Assembly: GCF_007655135.1 (NCBI RefSeq)
Contig: NC_045132.1
Coordinates: 14,632,001-14,696,000, forward strand
Length of the DNA: 64,000 bases
Reading direction: 5' to 3'
Source of the DNA: Punica granatum
Taxonomy: Eukaryota; Streptophyta; Magnoliopsida; Myrtales; Lythraceae
This document shows, piece after piece, positions 59,493-64,000 of the stretch (positions within the stretch are counted from its first letter, which is position 1; every line of letters begins with the position of its first letter). A program made the translations under genes and the position numbers. The notes under the pieces were generated by a model, which made no database searches, was not told the origin of the DNA, and saw only the letters and a list, made by a program, of their open reading frames with translations.

Positions 59493-61181
59493 TTTTTTTA
59501 TCTATCATCTAAATTACTAAATTCTCTCAACTATTCATATTTTTCCTCAATTTCAACCCTTTTTTTTTCTTCAATTCAATAAAACAATCATTACTTTTTT
59601 ATCTTATTCTTCAAATTCTAACATACTTTTCCGAACTATTTTTATCTTCATCTTCTTAAATCAAACTAATCAAATTAAATCAAACTTAACTTCATTACCA
59701 AACACTATGTAAAGCTTTGTTAGGTTTTTAAATAAAAAATTTTACTCCACCTAGCTCAACTTTATTCTTCCTCAAATTTAACAATGCAATCATTACTGTT
59801 TTATTTTTTTCCTATTTAATAATAATATTTTCCTCATGCTTTCTTCTAACCATTTTTATAATCAAGTTTTTAATAATAAATTTCCCATATACTTTCACAT
59901 CTATATATACATACATATATATATATTCATACTCATTATATATTTGTTAACACTTGCAATCATTACACAAATCAAGTTAAGTTGGATCATGGTCCAACTC
60001 GAAAAGCAAATGCAAGCTAAATTATTCTCTTTAACAGGACTTATGTTTCTTAGATATCTTGGTCTTCCCCTTGTTTCTAGGAAGAGGAATTTCAAGCTCT
60101 TCCAGGATAAATTATTACAAGGATAATAAGGTACTCTAGCCATATCCTATCATACGCAGGTCATTTGCTACCATGAATTCAGTTTTGCTAGTTGTCCAAT
60201 TATCGGTGCATTTAGCTATCTTTATATTTCAGTCTTCCTAAGTTGCTCTAGTTAGTTTATTTGATTTCTCTGGTCTCCACATTAATTGACTTATGAATTC
60301 TAGCTCAATGAATTTTATTACTTTATCTTTTGCGTCATATTCGATGTATTTTAATTATTCATCCGTATTAATATTTATACCTTATAATATATAATGAATT
60401 TTTTATATGAAAAATTAAAATTTGTTTCGATATTTCGAAAGAACTCTAGGGTACATGACATTTTCGAAATTCAATGTGCCAAATATCCTACAAATACGAA
60501 ATGCAAATTCATTTCTTTTTACACTATAAGCCTAACTCATGAACAATTTTTCACACTCTTCTTTGCACCAATACAGATTACAAGTTGTTCTTTTTCTTAT
60601 AATTAACCTCGGACTTGGCTAATCCCAATAACCTATATAAACTCCATAGAAGCACATGAGACAAGTTGATATTACAAGATTACGAATTCTATATATATGT
60701 CATTTGCATTTCCTTATGACTAGATTTCATAATTGTTTGCCATCATGAATTTATCTTTTTCACAATCTGTAGTATTTATTATCAATAAAATATATTTTTA
60801 ACATATATTATTTTCTTTATATGTGTACTCATCTGTATGTCATATATATGTAATTTAATTATCTAACATTGGTCATATAAGAATTGACAAAAAAGTACCT
60901 CCTAAGTGATGAGGGATCAACTGGTTTCAAATAAATGTCTTCACCACATCTTTTGATTTATCTTTCAATATCTTTGTTAATTTTTTCTTCGAAATTAGTT
61001 GTATCTTGTATAAATACTTACAATATCTATCTAAATAACAAACTGCAAACATTTATATTTTACCCGAATAAGCACATCTTCTCAATATATCACCTAATGT
61101 CCTTCCTCTAATAATCTATTTTCTTGCTAAACACATCTAATCATTTAAAATTTCTTACATTCACATTGCCCTTATAAAAAA

Positions 61182-61422
61182 GGGGAAATTACACCGGACA
61201 ACACGAGATTTTGGACTTTTTCACCCCATAACAAATATCGCAGCAATTTCACCAAAAAAATTGCGCCACCTCAGCTTTTTATCCATCCATTGATGAAAAA
61301 TTGACGGCGCGTTGTGCTATGAAATTTTTATAAAATATTGTGTTGTGTGGTGAAATTACCGCGATATTTTTCATCCGATGAAATAGTTTAAAATCCCGTG
61401 GTTACATTGCGATTTGCTTTTC
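61182..61422. mobile_element. Foldback MITE shared by both duplicated segments (copy 2)
   Basis: It aligns with the element at 45416-45657, with the same termini and internal pairing and more substitutions than the flanking DNA in places. Confidence 0.65.
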
Positions 61423-61778
61423 AAATAAGTAGAGAAACCACATACATCTTACACTAAAGCATATACATGAATCTTCCCCACTACCTGAGAAAATGCTTAC
61501 ATTCCCCTGAAAAAAAAAGATTCTTTCTCCATCTTTTATATCTAATTATACATATTACTTGTTCCTAATATCTTTTCTATTGTTTTTCAGCGTCAAATAT
61601 CAGTATCAATTTCAATATATAAAAAACTAATCCATGAAATAGATGAAATTCCAGCAAATTTAGAAGGCATAAAATAATAAGCTATAATCTGAAGATAATA
61701 TCATATAATTCCTCCGATATTTGACAATTATTTTGAAATATATATATGCAAAAGAGTATGATCATTTTCAATATCTTT

Positions 61779-61806
61779 ACGTGCAAAGCACGTGGCATTT
61801 TACTAG
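61779..61806 (+). mobile_element. Helitron-like 3' terminus, copy 2
   Basis: ACGTGCAAAGCACGT is a perfect 6-bp stem with an AAA loop. It is followed by GGCATTTTA, CTAG and T. This is the best preserved of the Helitron-like ends in the window. Confidence 0.55.
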
Positions 61807-62809
61807 TAATAATATTTTCTATTATTTTCTTAAAATATATGTAATATCTACTAATTAATTAGAATGTCATGACTAAAAATCATATAAAAGTAATATAACT
61901 ATATGAAAAAAGTTATAGCATAGTTTAAGAACATTCTGTAAATCATGATGTATGAATAAAAATGATGAAAGCTGAAGATGATTACGATGACAAGGAAAAT
62001 GATCTGGAGTCAAATTTCCTAAAAGTTGAAGAATTTCAAAATTTCTCAGGGTTTTTCCTATTTGACAAATATATTGGTATTTATGATGGAAACTTCATCT
62101 CTAGAAATTCAAGGCAAAATATGATTTTTTTTTTAGTTCAGTAAAATTATATATATCGTTAGAAGGTATTATACTATGTCTAAATGTAGAAAATGCATAA
62201 AATTTTATGAGTTAATGAGTAAAGAGTTTAAGAAAAACAAAATTTATAAGCAAATAAATATCACGTGGTATTTGGACATATATATTTATATGTGTTATTC
62301 CTTTGGTTTTTTGTTGAAATCAATAAAATGAAGATGAATGAGAATGGTGGGTTTTTTTAAGTCAATCCCATAGAAAGTTTCACCATGTGTTGCAGCATAC
62401 AAAAGCACCACTGGCTCCAGGCCATTTGGAATGGAATTTGAGACGGTGAATTTCATGCTAATGCAATGTTAAGGCTCTACTGTCCTTAATTATTATAGTA
62501 ATCATAGTGGAACCTTACTAGAGTCCAATCAAGAATGAGCTTGATCTTCATTGTACTTTGTTTACTTCACAATTTCAAATAAAATAAAGGCAAAGCCGCT
62601 TAGTTACATGTATATACCTCTCTTTGATTAGTCGAATTGTCGTGAAATGTTTGATATACTATCTAATAAGAATAACTTTTCTCGGAAGTAATGACGAGAC
62701 AATAAAAATACTGCTGGAAAAGATAGTGTTGGAATATCCACTAAGATGGACAAAATGGTAATAATAATCCATGAGGTTAAGTGAAGAAACTATTTGGGCA
62801 ATTCCATTT

Positions 62810-62817
62810 TATAAATA
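62810..62817 (+). promoter_or_regulatory. TATA box of Gnk2 gene C
   Basis: TATAAATA lies 49 bp before the ATG at 62859. The region is homologous to the promoter of the pseudogene at 33817 (GGAAATCA(T/C)AT...TGAAATG) and is deleted in gene B. Confidence 0.65.
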
Positions 62818-62858
62818 GGCAGACAAATAATGGAAATCACATACATGAGGGCATTGAA

Positions 62859-63260
62859 ATGGTTTCTCTTCACCAAATCCTCCTTATCACAACAATTTTT
62901 CTCTATTATTGTTACGTTGGGAGAGGCAAACCAAATACGAAGGAACAATACATACATTGCAGCCCTAATAAATACGAGTACCCTGATCTATACGGGCAGT
63001 CAATGACTTGGGTCATAGCGGATCTACAACAACAAACATCAAAGAGCGAGTATAACTATTACAACAGATCGCCGTGGAATAATGGGTATGTTTGCTATGG
63101 GCATGGAACCTGCAACGGAGCACTTTCAGCTGCTGACTGTGCTGATTGCTTGTGCGAAGCATACAAGAGAATACTTACTAAATGCGAGAACTCTTACGGG
63201 GCACAACTTCAATTACAAGATTGTAGAATGCGGTATGAGCAATATCCATTTATAGAGTAA
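62859..63260 (+). CDS. Secreted Gnk2-like (DUF26) cysteine-rich protein, gene C
   Basis: The ATG at 62859 is chosen because it opens a signal peptide (residues 1-22, MVSLHQILLITTIFLYYCYV) and follows a TATA box at 62810. A longer in-frame start at 62781 is only a GTG. The product has 133 residues with one Gnk2 domain and the C-X8-C-X2-C signature at 85-94-97. Besides the six canonical cysteines (34, 85, 94, 97, 109, 122) there are two extra ones, Cys79 and Cys99, which could form a fourth disulphide. Of the three ginkbilobin-2 mannose contacts, Asn is Ser35 and Arg is Gln116; only Glu127 remains, so carbohydrate binding is probably changed. Single exon, no kinase domain; AATAAA at 63660. Likely an apoplastic defence-type protein, by family inference. 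Confidence 0.88.
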   Translation: MVSLHQILLITTIFLYYCYVGRGKPNTKEQYIHCSPNKYEYPDLYGQSMTWVIADLQQQTSKSEYNYYNRSPWNNGYVCYGHGTCNGALSAADCADCLCEAYKRILTKCENSYGAQLQLQDCRMRYEQYPFIE

Positions 63261-63659
63261 TCTTGCTTCTACCTTATGATAGCACGTAAGGTACACCTAT
63301 TATAAGTTTACATATATTTAGTTTCTATAAATTTCTAAGAGGACGCAGGTTCCCGTGACCTTGCATCCTCAGCCGTTGGATGGAGGCCCCATGCGGGACC
63401 GACATGCCATACACGGCTAGGATGCGGGATTATGGTGACCCAATGTCACTGTAGTACCACTCTTCAATTTGTGGTTGGCATTTCACCATTCCATGGGTGC
63501 ACCGTTCACAGGGCTATCCGATTCCCTAGACTTTCTTGTTGACTGCGAAGAAGGGATTGGACGAGCCTTTACTGGATGGGTGGCCCGATGGTTTGGGAGG
63601 AGTTCTCGAATGATTCTTTGTACTTCAGTTTGTTTACTTTATCATGTCCGTGTGCTTGA

Positions 63660-63665
63660 AATAAA
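63660..63665 (+). terminator. Poly(A) signal of Gnk2 gene C
   Basis: AATAAA about 400 bp after the stop, within a block (ATGTCC...GTGCT...AATAAA) conserved after the pseudogene (34904) and gene B (47551). Confidence 0.55.
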
Positions 63666-63892
63666 GGAAATTGCGTTGCTCTACTATCTTTATGCATATT
63701 ACATATCACTATGTAACTAGTCACGTTATCCGGGCATTGCGTGGATATTGACCTTTTCTATTCGTAATCAATATGTGTTAGTTTTAATTATAAAATTAAT
63801 CGGATAAAAAGAATAATGTTCCAAAGGCAGTATGTATAGGGGAACATCATCAACCTATGGAGTTAATGGGTAGTATCATAGACAACACTTAG

Positions 63893-64000
63893 GGCACGTT
63901 TGGTTCGTAGGATTATAATAGACAGAGAATAGAATAGACTGGGATTAGAATAGACAGGGAATAGAATGGAAATTCTGATGAAATTTTTGTGTTTGGTTGG
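63893..64000. mobile_element. Left end of a MITE, cut by window end
   Basis: GGGCACGTTTGGTTCGTAGG followed by repeated AATAGAATAGAC / GGGA blocks has the look of a hAT- or PIF-type MITE start. The last bases, GTGTTTGGTTGG, may be the beginning of its right end. Confidence 0.35.

Larger units (their letters stand above)
58522..62623. repeat. Duplicated upstream segment, copy 2 (partner 43001-46865)
   Basis: It aligns with 43001-46865 from AGCAACTACA to TATATACCTCTCT. Differences are scattered substitutions, microsatellite length, and the MITE at 59197-59492. It leads directly into the upstream region of the gene at 62859. No gene within. Confidence 0.9.

Noticed and set aside
62781..62858. 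N-terminal extension of Gnk2 gene C
   Set aside because: Starts at GTG, contains the TATA box and would bury the signal peptide; ATG at 62859 fits better.
1..64000. tRNA, rRNA or known miRNA genes
   Set aside because: I scanned by eye for tRNA box A/B patterns and rRNA blocks and saw none convincing; weak tRNA-like or miRNA hairpins could be missed without a covariance search.

Overview
The window is nuclear DNA from a flowering plant, most likely a eudicot. The evidence is GT-AG introns, AATAAA-type poly(A) signals, Ty3/gypsy LTR elements primed by initiator tRNA-Met, Mutator-type foldback MITEs with 9-bp target duplications, Helitron-like termini, a LINE fragment, and plant gene families (ALMT anion channels, Gnk2/DUF26 secreted proteins). 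No marker fixes the species. Most of the DNA is transposable-element derived and AT-rich; a few GC-rich islands lie inside one large LTR family.

Layout. 1-4174 is the minus-strand end of a very long LTR (>4 kb) that runs off the left edge. 4334-4690 is a foldback MITE. 7423-14250 is a complete but dead Ty3/gypsy element on the minus strand (LTRs, PBS, PPT, gag-PR-RT-RH-IN in order, 5-bp target duplication GAGAT). 17047-18930 is a six-exon aluminium-activated malate transporter (ALMT) gene with a clean 422-residue reading frame. 18983-31530 has no gene I can support; it holds several MITEs, a degenerate tandem array, a possible CACTA element and Helitron-like ends.

31883-63260 is a cluster of four ginkbilobin-2-like (Gnk2/DUF26) genes on the plus strand. 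Gene A (31883) is intact, with six cysteines and all three positions that bind mannose in ginkbilobin-2. The other three are close relatives in a tandemly duplicated, TE-expanded unit. The copy at 33817 is a pseudogene, with a nonsense codon and a Mutator-type MITE inserted at its stop codon. The copy at 46850 has lost its promoter and most of its signal peptide through a ~281-bp microhomology deletion. The copy at 62859 looks intact, with TATA box, signal peptide and eight mature cysteines. The unit is visible as paired segments 34571-35675 / 47222-48170 (+52448-52540) and 43001-46865 / 58522-62623. Between the copies lie two giant solo LTRs, each with a perfect 5-bp target duplication (35676-42993, GACTG; 55198-57757, AATAC). 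Inside the first is a complete 2.7-kb gag-only retrotransposon (37669-40405, target duplication CGAAT), a TR-GAG type element.

I see no new enzymatic system. The most interesting parts are the step-by-step decay and divergence of the Gnk2 array, the nested TR-GAG element, and the giant LTR family to which three separate parts of the window belong.
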